Shown piece after piece: positions 1 to 10,607 of a stretch of DNA of 64,000 nucleotides (the first letter of the stretch is position 1; the number at the start of each line of letters is the position of its first letter). Origin of the DNA: Nectonema munidae (taxonomy: Eukaryota; Nematomorpha; Nectonematoida; Nectonematidae); NCBI GenBank assembly GCA_030549495.1, contig JAUIRK010001037.1, forward strand, positions 186,001-250,000, read 5' to 3'. The notes below the pieces were generated by a model. That model was not told where the DNA came from. It searched no databases and was given only the letters and a program-made list of their open reading frames with translations. Made by a program: the position numbers and the translations under genes.

Positions 1-345
1 AAATATTCAGGCCTGAGAGGAAAAAAGTAATTTTATCCTTATAAAAAAATTTTCGAACACACATTGAAAAATATAAATTTCTAATGAAAAAAGAGCTACC
101 AAGAAAGGATCATCATAGAATGAATACCAAAATTACATACTGTAAATTATAATATGACGTAGAGACTACGAGCCGATAACGAATTTGTAGCCAAAAAGAT
201 GGAGATCCTATGGAGTTACATAAGTTACTGTAGAATGAAATATTTTGAGTGAAACACCTAAAGTTGGTTTAATAAATTAAGAAAATAATTACCAGAGAAA
301 ACTGCAAGTAGAAGTTATTTTTATGTTTATATATTTGACAATGAT
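1..345. other. AT-rich stretch without a recognised gene
   Basis: I see no coding potential, RNA gene or terminal repeat here. The stretch leads into degenerate satellite units that begin near 346. Confidence 0.5.
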
Positions 346-791
346 TTACAGGTTTAATCGATTTTTTGACAGGTTTTATTGATTTCATAAAAAATGAACA
401 TCACCATTAAATTCTGCATACTTGAAATGTATAAAAAACTTTAAAAGAATTAAAATTTTAATTTTGACATGGGCTGTCATATTTAAATTATTTTGTCAGG
501 TTTGACTAATATTTATAAAAAAAAAAAGGAATATAACCAGTAAACACAGCCTACTTGAAAATGGGTATATGTGTGTAAAATGCCATACACGGTAAACTTC
601 ATAACCTCCCTATACTTTCTATTAAACGTAATTCTCTAATTCAAAAAACCGTGCCTGATCCTTTCTTTTTGGGATAAATCAATTTTTTGACAGTTTTGAT
701 TGATTTTTATAAAAAAAAATGAATATCACCACTGAATTACGCATGCTTAAAATGGGTATATATGTGTAAAAAACTTTATATTATTACTTAG
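346..791 (+). repeat. Degenerate units of ~145-bp satellite 1
   Basis: Three diverged units share the core 'tttttgacaggtttgattga', the 'aaaaaatgaatatcaccact' segment and the 'gaaaatgggtatacatgtgt' segment with the cleaner array at 2953-3790. The third unit stops at the hAT insertion at 799 and resumes at 2934, so both sides were one array. Confidence 0.75.
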
Positions 792-1180
792 ATAAAAATA
801 GGGTGACCAACCATCCTCCTTCTGGAAGGACAGTCCAACTTTTTTGTGTCTTGTCCTCTTTTCAAACTTGTCCTTTTAGTGTCCTCCTTTTTGAAAAAAA
901 AGGTTTTTCTCTCCTTTTTAAAACCTTGGCATAATTATTTACACAGAAAACATTAATTTGAAATCTGTTTTTCTTACGAAACTAAAAGTTTAATTTAGAT
1001 AATAGAATTTAGAAGAAGATTGTTTTTTAATTTATTTTTATATCTCTATCTCATCTACACTCATACAGAATTTATTAGTTCAATTACTAGCAGGTGTGCC
1101 AGGTTTTTTTGAGGCAGTCAACTTTTTTCGGTTTTTTAGATTTTATTTGGTGTCAACAAATTAATTTTACTTTTTTTTCT

Positions 1181-1314
1181 TTTTAATTTTATTCCGCTCT
1201 AGTTTCTTTTCGATTTTTAATTTTATTCCGCTCTAGTTTCTTTTCGATTTTTAATTTTATTCCGCTCTAGTTTCTTTTCGATTTTTAATTTTATTCCGCT
1301 CTAGTTTCTTTTCT
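1181..1314 (+). repeat. Four tandem copies of a 34-bp unit
   Basis: The unit contains 'attccgctctagtttctttt' and starts at 1181, 1215, 1249 and 1283, an exact 34-base period. The copies are nearly identical. They lie inside the hAT element upstream of its transposase remnant. Confidence 0.9.
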
Positions 1315-1581
1315 TTCTGATAATAAAAAAACCATATTTTTTTATCTTAGCATAATAATTTTATCTTTATGTAGTTGAAATTTAGAAATGTTATATATTT
1401 TTATTATTTTTGAGATAAATTAAGCGGTTTCTATTTAAAATTTGAAGCCTGTTTTTTGTTTATTTGTAAACAAAAACGGGATAGTTCAAAAATTCTAGCT
1501 AACTAAGTTTATTTTATGTCTTAAAACATAAATACTTGTATAAAATTAAAATTTTTTAGATAACACATTTTGTAAAAATGA

Positions 1582-2540
1582 TTGGAGGTTTTTTTTAATA
1601 TTTTTATCTTCTGGTTATATCTGGTTGCGTGGGTGTTTGATTTGCGCGCCGGACATGAAAATGGTTTAAGTCCAGATAAGTGCCCAAAACTTTTGGAAAC
1701 TTTTTTCAAGTCTGATTTTTCTGAAACCTTACTACTCTTTGTTCATAGTCAAGCGTCCATTTTTCATAAAACCCTTCAAAAAATTGAAAATTAAAGTTTA
1801 TCAGCTGTGCAAATTGAAACTATTCTACATGAGTTAGTTGAGCAGTACAAAGCAAGATATAAGGAGAAATTTTTACCTAGGGAAACTAAAAAAAGATTGG
1901 AAAATACAGAAGAAAGCAATCCAGGAATACTTGCACAATTTAGTAATTTTGCAGAATCATTTTACGAAATCTGTTTTAAGTACGTTGAAGAATGGTCTGA
2001 AAGCAATTTTGCGAGTAACAACTTTTTTGAATGGTGTTTTTTAAACTGCTCAACCATTGAATGGAAAGATGTTGAGAGCTGTGTTTCTTTTTTGATAAAT
2101 TTAGTTCCAAGTATAGAAATTGATGACAATTATTTGTTTGAAGAAATAAGAAGAGTAAACAGATATCTTAGTTCCAATAAAATTCGTCAATGGGAAAGAC
2201 AAAGCTTTAACATCGATCAGAAATGGATTGAAATTTTTAAAAACTTTGAAGAAAACTTTACACAATTTGTACGATTTAATACACTAATTTGTTGAAAATT
2301 ATTCAGTTTGTGTTGAGTTGTCCTGGTACAAATGCTTCTGTTGAAAGAGTGTTTTCTATTATGAATGATTTTTGGACTTGTGAAAAATCTAGACTTAGTA
2401 TTGAAACTCTATCTGCAGCAATTATGATTAAATTTAACATGAAGGATGTTTCTTGTCTAGATGTTTCTGAATTAATTTCAGAAAATACTTCTATTGTCAA
2501 AAAAATTCTTACTTTTGATAAATATTCGTTCAATAAATAA
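1582..2540 (+). pseudogene. hAT transposase C-terminal remnant
   Basis: Three open pieces (1582-1794, 1807-2295, 2289-2540) together resemble the C-terminal third of a hAT transposase. The first two share a frame and are split by a stop near 1792; the last lies in another frame. The diagnostic part is the dimerisation region, with 'CPGTNASVERVFSIMND' around 2320-2370, the hAT 'SVERVFS' signature. No BED or TTF zinc finger and no first catalytic Asp region is present, so it cannot encode an active enzyme. It lies wholly inside the element bounded by the 13-bp terminal repeats. Confidence 0.85.
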
Positions 2541-2842
2541 ATTTAACAGGTGAATAAAAATTTTTTTTAGATGACAAAATATACATCCATAAGTATAATA
2601 GGTTTTTTTCATAAAAACGGTCATTAACCACTAAAGATAATTTTTTTCCTTTTGTATATCCAATCTAGTTTGATTATGAGATAAATATTCGTTCAATAAA
2701 TAAATTTAACAGATGAATAAAATAATTTTTTAGATTGACAAAATATACATCTATGAGTATTATAGGTTTTTTTTTATTAAAACGGTCATTAACCATTGAC
2801 GATAACTTTTTTCAGTGTGGTGTAAATCCGATACAGATTGCT
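2517..2842 (+). repeat. ~163-bp tandem duplication at the hAT 3' part
   Basis: The sequence beginning 'gataaatattcgttcaataa' occurs at 2517 and again at 2680, and the similarity continues for most of each unit. The duplication includes the last codons of the transposase remnant and its stop, so it arose after the element acquired that coding end. Confidence 0.8.
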
Positions 2843-2952
2843 TATGAGAACGAAAAAAGTAATGTGTAAATTTAGTGAGCAAGTTTAAAAATTTTTTGTC
2901 CTCCTTTAAAAATTTCAAAAGTTGGTCACCCTAATAAAAAGTTGCTTTTTAA

Positions 2953-3790
2953 GATGAGCTGTCATATATAAATCAATGCTTTGATAACTTTAATTGATTT
3001 TTATAAAAAAAAATGAATATCATCGCTGAATTTAGCATGCTTGAAAATGGGTGTATATGTGTAAAAAACATTATATAATTATTTAGATAAAAAGTTTCTT
3101 TTTTGAGATGAGCTGTCATATGTAAATCACTTTTTTGACAGGTTTGAATGATTTTCATAAAAAATGAATTCAGCATATTTGAAAATGGGTATACATGCGT
3201 AAAAAACTTTATATACTTATCTAGATAAAAAGTTCCTTTTTGAGATGAGCTGTCACATTTAGATCAATTTTTTGACAGGTTTGATTGATTTTCATAAAAA
3301 ATGAATATCACCACTGAATTCAGCATATTTGAAAATGGGTATACATGTGCAAAATCTTTATATACTTATTTAGATAAAAAGTTCCTTTTTGAGATGAGCT
3401 GTCACAATTAGATAAATTTTTTGACAGGTTTGATTTTTCATAAAAAATGAATATCACCACTGAATTCAGCATATTTGAAAATGGGTATACATGTGTAAAA
3501 AACTTTATATACTTATTTAGATAAAAAGTTCCCTTTTGAGATGAGCTGTCACATTTAGATCAATTTTTTGACAGGTTTGATTGATTTTCATAAAAAAATA
3601 AATATCACCACTGAATTCAGCATATTTGAAAATGGGTATACATGTGCAAAAAACTTTATATACTTATTTAGATAAAAAGTTCCTTTTTGAGATGAGCTGT
3701 CAAATATAAATCAATTTTTTGACAGGTTTGATTAATTTTGATAAAAAATGGATATCACCACTGAATTCAGCATAGTTGAAATATATATGT
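2953..3790 (+). repeat. Satellite 1 array, six ~137-154-bp units
   Basis: The phrase 'gatgagctgtca' recurs at 2953, 3107, 3244, 3393, 3540 and 3691, giving spacings of 154, 137, 149, 147 and 151. Within each unit 'ttttttgacaggtttgatt', 'gaattcagcatatttgaaaa' and 'cttatttagataaaaagttc' recur in order. The middle units are highly similar and the outer ones more diverged. Single inverted units also occur at 61405-61489 and, degenerate, near 56480-56530. Confidence 0.9.
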
Positions 3791-3944
3791 AACATCAAAA
3801 ATATTTATAAAAACTTATTAATATCTGAGAAAAATAGGGGGGGGGCACTTTACGCCCCCCCCCCCCAGCACTTGAGCGGACAAATTTTGCCCAGCACTAA
3901 TAGGGTTAATGGGAAGACAAAGGTTTTCTTGCTTTTTTAAAAAA

Positions 3945-5121
3945 AAAACATGCTCCCAATTGTCTCACGGTTCACTGTGTTATTCATCGCCAGCACTTAG
4001 TTGGAAAAAACTTAAATGAACGTCTTCATAAATCTCTTGATAGCATTATATCAGCAGTGAACAAAATAAAATGTAATTCTCTCAACTCGTGATTATTTCG
4101 TCAACTTTGCAAAGACAAGAATGAAGAACTTGATCGCCTTCTTTTACACACTGAAGTACGGTGGTTATTATCAAGAGGAAATTCGTTTAGGCGGTTTTAC
4201 TCTCTATTAGAGACCATCATAACTTTTCTCAGAGAAAATAAATGTGCTTCGCTAAGTGATGAGCTCATAGCTTGCAAAAGTGATGTGGCCTAATTGACAG
4301 ACCGACCTGTTCACCATATTTAACGAGCTAAATCTGCAACTGCAAGGATCTGAGGTAAATCTCATCAAGACAAAATCTGTTATTTGTGCATTCATTGAAA
4401 ACTCTTACTTTTCAGACAAAATATTGGTCGTGGAGAGCTATCCCAATTTTCAAATTTGAATATGCTCAAAAAAGACTTGACGTTTGAGTGTCCTACAATA
4501 GATGATCTCCTTGTTTGTTGTGAGCATTTGACCTTTCTACACAAAAACATGCCATTTAGATATCATGATCTTATTAATAAGACAATACCTGACTGGTTCA
4601 TCAATCCTTTTCTTTATGATACAACAGATGAAACTAATTGTGAAACGCAAGAAGAATTGATTCTCGTAAAAAATGCTTTCGAGTTGAAGCCTGCCTCTCT
4701 TCAAACAATCATATCAAACCTTTTGGATTCAACCTTGCATTCCTGTAAATTTCCGAAATTATGGGAAAAAATTAAGATTTTTTTCATTGTTTTTCCTACT
4801 ACGCATATGGCTGAACGCAGTGTCAGTGTTATAAAACAGCTTCTCAGCAGACAAAGAAATCGTCTACAAATCGCAAGCAGAGGCGACTTAAGACTCCTTC
4901 TCAGCAGCATAGAACCAAATATAGAAGCCTTAGCAAATAAACATCAAACTCATCCATCACATTCAAAAATTGAAAAAAAACATATATCTAACTTTTTAAA
5001 TAAATAAAACATTTTTTATGAAAATATTTTTATGTATTTGTGGATCCATTTTTTAATGGGGGCGTTAGAAAATTTTTGAAACTTTGGTGGGCGTTGGTCT
5101 GAAAAAGTTTGGGAAACACTG
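3945..5121 (+). mobile_element. 5'-truncated hAT element, ZBED5/SCAND3-like
   Basis: The right end 'aaaaagtttgggaaacactg' closing at 5121 is the complement of the common hAT start CAGTGTTTCCCAAACTTTTT. No matching left end exists upstream. Translation from about 3950 gives broken pieces such as 'HCVIHRQHLVGKNLNERL' and 'LLLHTEVRWLLSRGNSF', typical of the ZBED5/FAM200/SCAND3 clade of hAT transposases. The left boundary with the poly-C tract at 3850-3880 is approximate. Confidence 0.8.
4456..5007 (+). pseudogene. hAT transposase C-terminus, ZBED5/SCAND3-like
   Basis: This 183-codon open frame covers the C-terminal third of a ZBED-clade hAT transposase. The dimerisation segment reads 'FPTTHMAERSVSVIKQLL' (residues about 115-132), followed by 'RGDLRLLLSSIEPNIEALA', a conserved block of the family. 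Upstream family-like sequence from 3950 to 4455 is interrupted by in-frame stops. The ATG is simply the first in the open stretch, not an authentic start. It ends about 110 bases before the right terminal repeat, as expected for an unspliced transposon gene. Confidence 0.85.
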
Positions 5122-5165
5122 GTCTAGATCGTCTTTGTAGGTAATTCATTATATTTTTTGAACAG

Positions 5166-5299
5166 ATGCTACATATGTCAAATCAATAATGTATGCATTA
5201 CTCACAACAAAAAATAAAAATCAATCATTATTTTTTGATGTACAACAATTTGAAAATGAAGATGCGTCAATTGACAGGCATTTTACTTCTAGTGTTTAA
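5166..5299 (+). other. Possible orphan terminal coding exon
   Basis: An acceptor-like 'ttttttgaacag' ends at 5165 and is followed by 43 open codons and a TAA at 5297-5299. The reading contains 'SLFFDVQQFENEDASIDRHF', which has the mixed, acidic composition of real protein rather than translated AT-rich noise. It starts just beyond the hAT right end. I do not recognise the protein, find no partner exon upstream and see no AATAAA close behind. It may be chance or an exon whose partners lie outside the window. Confidence 0.2.
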
Positions 5300-5590
5300 T
5301 ATAGCATAAATATGAATTTGCATATAATATAAATATTTTATAATGTATTACTTTATTCATTGAGTCTGAACGAGAAAAAAGACTCCTTATGAAAGGTCAC
5401 AGACAAGAAATAGATTTGTACATAAAGACAAAATATATTTCCCAACCTCTCCTCTGACATATTGTGAATTTGCTCCCCTTCATATCAAATGAATTGGTTA
5501 GGGGGATTGATTACTCTGCACTGAGACACTTTGCAGCTAAATTTAAATGGTAAAATTTTTAAAACGAAATGCTTCCAAACTTGATTATTA

Positions 5591-5653
5591 ATCCGTTAAC
5601 GAGCAGAGTAATCAATCAGACGATATCTAATGTAACACAGGTGATTTGTATTA
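5591..5653 (-). repeat. Solo piggyBac terminal fragment
   Basis: The stretch 'ccgttaacgagcagagtaat' followed by 'cagacgatatctaatgta' matches, in inverted orientation, the right end of the piggyBac at 5711-8889. A shorter inverted repeat ('attgattactctgc' near 5507, its complement near 5603) lies beside it. It looks like the end of another copy of the same family lying just outside the left TTAA. Confidence 0.7.
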
Positions 5654-5710
5654 AAAAGCATTTTAAAAAACAGATCAAATATTTATAAAGTCGATAATGG
5701 GACTGGTTAA

Positions 5711-8700
5711 CCCGTTAACGCCCAATGTCGACTTTACAAAAATAAAATCGTCTACGATTATCAAAGCTCTTTAACTCTCTCTTGAAGGACGTATAAATTA
5801 TAACACGGATGACGGACTCTATGACATTTTTCTCCAAAAAATTTTTCTATTATTTTACGTTCAAAAAGACTGATTTTTGTAGTTTTGTATCAAATTATAG
5901 TTTTTCTGCTAGTTTGAAAAGAAACAAGAAAATATATAATAAATTTTTATTCATCAAATTAACGCCATCTACTTAATTTTTAAAATTAGTTTTTTGAATA
6001 TCAAAAATTCAAAGAAAGCTAACTTTCAAAAGCTATAGTAAAACGATAGCAGTCATTTAAATTTTTGACCTTTAGTTACCATAATAGTTGATAAAATGTT
6101 TTTTCAGAAATCATACCTTTTTTAAGACTAACTGGTACGTAAATTTTCTACATTTATTGGGAAATAACTTTTTGTTTATAGTTTTTTTTCAGTGTTTATA
6201 CCATAATACTAATATTGTATGTTACTTATTGTTGTATATAAATGTTGTGAACAACTGTTATAACGCACTAACCATGGTCAAAAAAGCAGAAACTATTACT
6301 GATTTGCGTTATAATTTTTCCAGTTAGAAGTATTTTCACTTGTAACTGGTTAAAATTGAAGCCATGACATATCGCGTCATGAACAACTTCGCGATATCAT
6401 GATCTGAAAATGATATTCATGCTAAAACTGTGCAAAACATAATCCAGCTGTGCAAATGAATTTTGTAAAAATACTTCCTCAGAATATGAGAATTTGAGAG
6501 AATGAGCCTGACCTTGAGAGGAATATGCTGTAATATTTTTTTTCATATATATCGGGACTGATTTCTTTATCCCATAGTAATGAAACTGTGAAGCAAACGG
6601 TGTGTTATTGATATCTACTGTTATGCATCGCTATGAACAATGTGATGTTTGCAAAATCTCTTCAAGTTGCCAACAAAAGGAGAATGATAAATGACTGAAA
6701 GCCACTATGTTGCAAACATTTTACTTTAATCAATTATTCTCCACATCTGTTCCCAAGTATCTGGTTATCATTCTTTGCTTCAAGTTGTGAACTCCTTATT
6801 CTACTGTATATTTGACAGACTTGTATTTCATATTCCATCTCTTCCCTTTAACAGCGTCTTTAGTGTTTCTCTTGGAATAGATTGATTTTTCTTCTTTTCT
6901 CCAAAATGTCTTCGTCTTCTTTTTCTACTGGCTCCTCTGCCGATAGTTTCGATACCGAAACTTTTATATCTTCCTTCACAAGTGAAGATGAATTGCTTGA
7001 TGAAACATTAGTTGCTCCGGATTTAAAAGAGTATACTAAACAGTCGAAACGCCAAGGAACAGGGAGGCCTGAAAGCTTGAATATTCGAAATATTGTATTG
7101 GAACCTCCTGATCTTAAAGGATTAGCTAAGAATATGAAATATATTTTATTGATATTCAGGCTGTTTTTTGATTTTGAGTTGATTTCCTTCATTTACTCAA
7201 AAACTTTACTCAAGATGGAAACCAATTATAAGTAATATTTTAATTTTTTTTGTTCGATCAATATTTTTTGTTAAAATTTTTGGATCCCAACGCCAAAAAT
7301 ATGCACACTTACTTCATTCGTATAAAGTATTCGAAGTACACCATCTATCTTATTTTGGAGCGTTGATACATTTAGAACAAAACGGGGATCAAAAAATAAA
7401 AGTTTCAGAATTATTCTCAAAATCAGGTTCTTCATTTTTGAAGGCTTGTATTGGACGAGATATGTTCGTCCTTATCCATGTTTTCTTACGGTTTGATGAA
7501 AAAGAACAATGAGATGCTTCTGATAAATTAAGTCCAATCAGAAAGATACACAATCATTTTTTCAATGTATTTTCTTGTTATTGGACACCACACTCCACAG
7601 TGACCATTGATGAGCAGTTGGTTACATTTAGAGGTAATTGTCCTCTAAAAATCTATGATCCCAAAGAGCCTGGTCACTATGGGATCAAGTTTTACCACCT
7701 GAATGATTCAAAGTTTTTCTGCTTTCTGAAGCCTGAAATCTATATTAGTGGATTAGAAGACAAAACTTACTTTTCAAGTTTCATCTGACAAAGGTTGATC
7801 CAAGAAAACAATATTCCTACTGGATGCGGCGTCTACACCGATAGGTTCTTCACAAGTCATCAACTTGCTATATGGTGTACGCAAAAAAAGTTGTCTTTGT
7901 GCGGCACTGTTACACCAAATAGAAGATTCGTCCCAACACTATTCAGGCCAAAGCACTTGAAAAAATTGAAGTTACGAGAATGTGAGAGCCTTTAAATCTA
8001 CTCAGACTACGCTTCTTTATCAGCTTACATTCCAAAAAAGCACGCTACTCGTAACTTCAGAGCTCTTTATATTCTTTCTTCACAGCATAAATAAAAACGT
8101 AAAAATGAGCAATGTGGCTTCTAAACCCGAAAGTATGTTAGCTTACAACGAATTTAAATGTGGTGTAGACGTTGCAAACAAAATGGTAAGAACTTACAGA
8201 TCTTATAAACCTAATCGTAAATGGATACATGCTGCATTTTCCAATTATCTGGATATTTCTGTTATGAATACATGGATAATTGCGAGATTCAACTCTCCTA
8301 ATGACTTTCCATCTTCAAAACAGAGTGGCAGAAAGTATTTCTGGGATTATAAACTTGCTCTTTATTTATGTGATGAAGCAATGAAAGTGAGATCCCACCA
8401 GTCTGAATTACCACTGGAGACTAGGTACTTACTTGCGCATTATGGGCATGAGCAAACAACGGAAAACCAACCTCCAACATCGAAAAGAGCTTCTTGTTCA
8501 AAGTGCATTTCGAAGAGAAGCCGTACAGCTAGAAAGTGTGACAAATGTAAAGCAACGGTATGTAAAATTCATTCGAAAACGCTGTGTTTGAATTGCTGCT
8601 AAATTTGTATTAAAGCCACCTGCAAACAAAAGTAAAATTTAACATTTTTTATACTTTTCATCAAATAAATTTTTTTCGCTGATCTACACAAAAATATGAT

Positions 8701-8889
8701 TTTACCAACACTTTCTTCTCTATTTTTCAAACATTTACATATAAATTTTGTGAAAGTTTTGTATGTTAAATTTTTCGCTATCGCTAATTAACTGACCAAT
8801 GCGTCAAAAAAGCATTGAATCCGTCAAGCGAGAGTAATACAAATCTGCTTTACATTAGATATCGTCTGATTATTCTGGTCGTTAACGGG
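5711..8889 (+). mobile_element. piggyBac element between TTAA sites
   Basis: TTAA at 5707-5710 and 8890-8893 flanks inverted ends 'cccgttaacg' (5711-5720) and 'cgttaacggg' (8880-8889). TTAA duplication plus a CCC-starting end is the piggyBac hallmark, and the 3.18-kb length and transposase content agree. The first 1.1 kb (5720-6880) is non-coding. Confidence 0.9.
6882..8602 (+). pseudogene. piggyBac transposase, decayed
   Basis: The family order is intact but spread over three frames: an acidic N-terminus (6906-7235), the core from about 7351 to 7990, and the C-terminal half (7990-8602). All three catalytic aspartates are visible: 'TIDEQL' (7609-7611), 'YTDRFFTS' (7840-7842) and 'CGVDVANKM' (8168-8170). 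The C-terminus has the cysteine-rich domain with repeated CxxC ('CSKC', 'CDKC', 'CLNCC'). There are at least two frame changes and two in-frame stops in the core (near 7510 and 7786), so the gene is dead although it was once complete. The likely original start is the ATG at 6906, after which the serine-rich acidic leader begins. Confidence 0.9.
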
Positions 8890-8893
8890 TTAA

Positions 8894-9462
8894 CATAGAA
8901 AAGCAAAAAAACATCTTGATAATCTTCATATTATTGCTACCTACATATATGATCAGTTTGTAAAGTTAATTGTTTGAGAATACATTTAGAACTTGGGTCT
9001 AGGAATTTAAAATGTTTGGAAGAAACCTTGCAACAAACGTCAAATTTATATAAACTAGCAATACAATAGCGAAGTGGTAGGACATACAAGGTAATGAAAT
9101 AGTTGGTGGAGAAAATAATACAAGAAGTGCAAAATAAACTGTTAGATCTAATAAAATGCAGACAATAATAACATTATACAAGATAACAATTACTATACTC
9201 AAACAATATGATAAGAGGCCATTTTAAAAACATAAATAATCATTATGAACAAAATCTAAAATTAAAAAATGGGCCATTCCGCCGCCTCAAAGGAATATCA
9301 AATTATGATGGATGTAAACTTGCAATGGTTGTGATATAATTTATGAGCTCTATTATCAAAGCCATGTACTCTAATTGAACACTCAATTCTTCAATGCCCA
9401 CCTTTAATTTCTATTTTAATAGCAAAACTAATTTAGTATAAAAAAGTAGACTTTGTAAAAGT
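8894..9462. other. Unassigned AT-rich sequence
   Basis: No coding, RNA or terminal-repeat signal recognised. It lies between the piggyBac right end and the poly(A) signal of the minus-strand ORF. Confidence 0.5.
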
Positions 9463-9468
9463 TTTATT
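9463..9468 (-). promoter_or_regulatory. Candidate poly(A) signal AATAAA
   Basis: On the minus strand AATAAA occurs 29 bases past the stop codon of the ORF ending at 9497, a normal distance for a short 3' UTR. Confidence 0.4.
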
Positions 9469-9496
9469 GTAAACAGAGGAGGCACATTTTGCGTAT

Positions 9497-10015
9497 CTAG
9501 TAGATATCAGTGTTATAATGAGCATTGAGATATTCATTATTGTATGAAGCCTTTGCTAGACGAAACAATTCATTGTAAGTAGGTCGTTTATGATAAAGCT
9601 CATACGGATCTTCAGCATATAACTTCTTTTCTTTCGTCAAAGAAGAAGACATTCTATCGAGTAAGAGGCTTTGATCATCTAAAAGTAAAGAGTTTGAACG
9701 CATTTTTAAAATGACTACTCCCATAAACGTGGATCCAACACAACAAATCAGCATTTTTCTAACTTTTTGATATGAGGGAGCGACAAATGTTTTTAATGTC
9801 TCATGCCCGCAATCACAACTGTCGCATTTTCCAAATAAACTTTGTCTGGATACTCGGCTTTTCGGTTTATTCCGTGACAGATAAGTCTGCCTTTCAAAGT
9901 ATAATAAGGGGACCGGCAAAGAGTGATCATTCGATTGGTAAACAAATAAATTGTAAATTTTAACAGATAAACGTGAAGAGCGGACATTAGCGACACTTAA
10001 CTCATCATACTTCAT
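9497..10015 (-). CDS. Hypothetical single-pass membrane protein
   Basis: This 172-codon ORF is one of the longer frames here not explained by a transposon. The second half (residues about 76-172) looks protein-like: a hydrophobic segment at 88-105 ('MLICCVGSTFMGVVILKM') followed by a polar, charged tail with 'EDPYELYHKRPTYNELFRLA'. The local base composition is less AT-rich than the flanks, and an AATAAA lies 29 bases past the stop. The first half is less convincing: over 9793-9996 another minus frame reads 'KAEYPDKVYLENATVVIAGM', which looks at least as real, so an intron or alternative frame may be involved. The ATG at 10015 is therefore uncertain. I do not recognise the family. Confidence 0.4.
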   Translation of the reverse strand: MKYDELSVANVRSSRLSVKIYNLFVYQSNDHSLPVPLLYFERQTYLSRNKPKSRVSRQSLFGKCDSCDCGHETLKTFVAPSYQKVRKMLICCVGSTFMGVVILKMRSNSLLLDDQSLLLDRMSSSLTKEKKLYAEDPYELYHKRPTYNELFRLAKASYNNEYLNAHYNTDIY

Positions 10016-10129
10016 TGAAGCGAATTATTTTAAGAATAAACACATCACCACGGCTTAGAGATAGAATGTAAAGTAAAAAGACAACAAAATTAAAAGTTTT
10101 GCAAAATATTCTTGTCTCCGTAATCATTT

Positions 10130-10310
10130 GTATCAAAACATGCACATAGCAAACTATGGAATAGAAACCATCGTAGTATACAGGTTGGAGATGACAATCG
10201 AGTTGTCTACCCGCGTTCAAGCGTACATGTTATGAGAATATATCATTACATAACAGAAAAGAGTTTAGTAAAACTCTTCATATTGAAAAAATATTTCTTT
10301 AGAAAGAATC
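10130..10310 (+). repeat. Dispersed repeat F, copy 1
   Basis: Shares 'atgcacatagcaaactatgg', 'catcgtagtatacaggttgg', 'gttgtctacccgcgttcaa' and 'gagaatatatcattacata' with copies at 23200-23335 and, inverted, 59050-59345. It lies just upstream of the hypothetical minus-strand ORF. Confidence 0.85.
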
Positions 10311-10600
10311 TCGCATTATACACATGATAAAAAAATTTTATTGGTGAAAATTAAGGAGTCACATGATATGCGAGAATGGACCTTACTCGAAAATTCCTCA
10401 AATAGATTAGTATAATTGGTGAAAATTTTTACTAAGTTAATTAGACATCATATTTTACCAAAAATTTTCAATTAAATAACTTTTTTTTAATTTAGAACTA
10501 ATTTTTAAATAAATTATCTGATTAAAATATAGAGCTCAAAATATTAGTTTTAACAAATAAAGGTATAAAAACCCCAAAACTAATATTATAAGAGGAAAAG
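10311..10600. other. Unassigned AT-rich sequence
   Basis: No recognisable gene or repeat end between repeat F and the Tigger fragment. Confidence 0.4.
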
Positions 10601-10607
10601 AGATAAA

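Larger units (their letters stand above)
799..2933 (+). mobile_element. hAT-superfamily DNA transposon, internally decayed
   Basis: The ends are inverted repeats: 'tagggtgaccaac' at 799-811 and its complement ending at 2933. A direct repeat 'ataaaaa' flanks it at 792-798 and 2934-2940. Seven bases match exactly; hAT elements normally duplicate eight, so one base has probably changed. The interior holds the C-terminal part of a hAT transposase and two tandem duplications. The N-terminal zinc finger and most of the catalytic core are missing, so the element is about 2.1 kb and non-autonomous. Confidence 0.85.

Noticed and set aside
3840-3905. Poly-G/poly-C hairpin and 'agcactaatagggt' as the end of a third LINE copy
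   Set aside because: The word resembles the LINE A/B 3' flank, but no LINE sequence or tetranucleotide tail follows; too short to support a call.
6860-7192. 110-codon minus ORF
   Set aside because: Antisense of the piggyBac N-terminal region, which has the typical acidic leader on the plus strand.
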